The position numbers and the translations under genes are program-made. A stretch of 5,494 nucleotides of DNA, from the NCBI GenBank assembly GCA_946410505.1, contig CAMKAP010000141.1, forward strand, positions 1-5,494, given 5' to 3'. This DNA comes from an uncultured Clostridia bacterium (lineage in GTDB: Bacteria; Bacillota_A; Clostridia; Oscillospirales; Oscillospiraceae). Shown in pieces: positions 5,303 through 5,494 of the stretch. The notes under the pieces were generated by a model. It was not told the DNA's origin. It saw only the letters and a program-made list of their open reading frames with translations, and ran no database searches. Position 1 is the first letter of the stretch, and each line of letters starts with the position of its first letter.

Positions 5303-5494
5303 GCGATGTCCAGTCCCACCGGGCAATGGTCGCTGCCCTGAATGTCGGGCAGGATATAGGCGTCCTGCACCTTGTCCCGCAGCCGGTCGGAGATCACAAA
5401 GTAGTCGATGCGCCAGCCCACGTTCCTCTGCCGGGCCGCCGCCCGGTAGCTCCACCAGGAGTAGGCGTCGCGCCTGTCGGGGTAGAGGAAGCGG
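5296..5494 (-). CDS. xth: Exodeoxyribonuclease III / AP endonuclease (C-terminal fragment; the 5' part lies beyond the window)
   Basis: The last 65 codons of a Xth/ExoA-family enzyme, which cuts DNA 5' to abasic sites and trims 3' ends in base excision repair. The visible part includes YSWWSYR, the GWRIDYF block with the conserved Asp, and the terminal [11 protein letters not shown] motif with the catalytic Asp-His pair that ends this phosphodiesterase fold. These are diagnostic and intact, and the protein ends at the normal place for the family. The gene runs off the right edge, so its N-terminal catalytic residues and start are not seen. Its TAA stop overlaps the dusB start, so the two are probably one operon. 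The order, an ExoIII homologue followed by a Dus enzyme, suggests routine maintenance genes; no functional link between them is implied. Confidence 0.93.
   Translation of the reverse strand, partial: RFLYPDRRDAYSWWSYRAAARQRNVGWRIDYFVISDRLRDKVQDAYILPDIQGSDHCPVGLDIAW

Noticed and set aside
5303..5455. N-terminal extension of dusB to 5455
   Set aside because: The upstream codons coincide with the conserved C-terminus of the exonuclease III gene in another frame, and the normal DusB N-terminus begins at 5302.

Overview
The window is a GC-rich chromosomal segment in which every convincing gene lies on the minus strand. The gene content suggests a low-oxygen Firmicute of the class Clostridia with unusually high GC. 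The clues are a Rex redox repressor whose recognition-helix region carries a Cys-Phe-Gly version I recall from clostridial Rex proteins, a small ECF sigma/anti-sigma pair, strong AGGAGG/GAGGTG ribosome binding sites, and a GTG-started rex. A gut Oscillospiraceae-type genome would fit, but the species cannot be named from the sequence.

In the direction of transcription (right to left): 5494-4313 holds the last 65 codons of an exonuclease III-type AP endonuclease, overlapping by 7 bases a tRNA-dihydrouridine synthase (DusB type). After a 94-base leader containing a perfect 8-bp hairpin come an ECF sigma factor (4218-3607) and, 8 bases on, its likely zinc-finger membrane anti-sigma factor (3598-2858). 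A short AT-rich gap then carries a near-consensus housekeeping promoter (-35 TTGAAA, 17 bp, extended -10 TATACT) that drives rex (2767-2096). Downstream of rex are two abutting RNA hairpins, then mnmE (2001-643) and, 10 bases later, a beta-carbonic anhydrase (632-81). The last 80 bases (80-1) contain no gene I can support.

Functionally there are three blocks: DNA repair plus tRNA modification (xth-dusB); an envelope or stress signalling pair (sigma/anti-sigma); and rex-mnmE-carbonic anhydrase, which looks like one transcription unit because no promoter or terminator is visible between rex and the carbonic anhydrase. In both tight gene pairs (sigma/anti-sigma and mnmE/carbonic anhydrase) the upstream stop codon lies inside the Shine-Dalgarno sequence of the next gene, which suggests translational coupling.

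I see no phage, transposon, CRISPR, tRNA, rRNA or defence system. The window is mostly housekeeping. The parts most worth a second look are the 13-bp stem-loop between rex and mnmE (2021-2078), the unrecognised outer domain of the anti-sigma factor, the Ser-for-Asn change in the MnmE G4 motif, and the possible redox-linked rex-mnmE-carbonic anhydrase unit.
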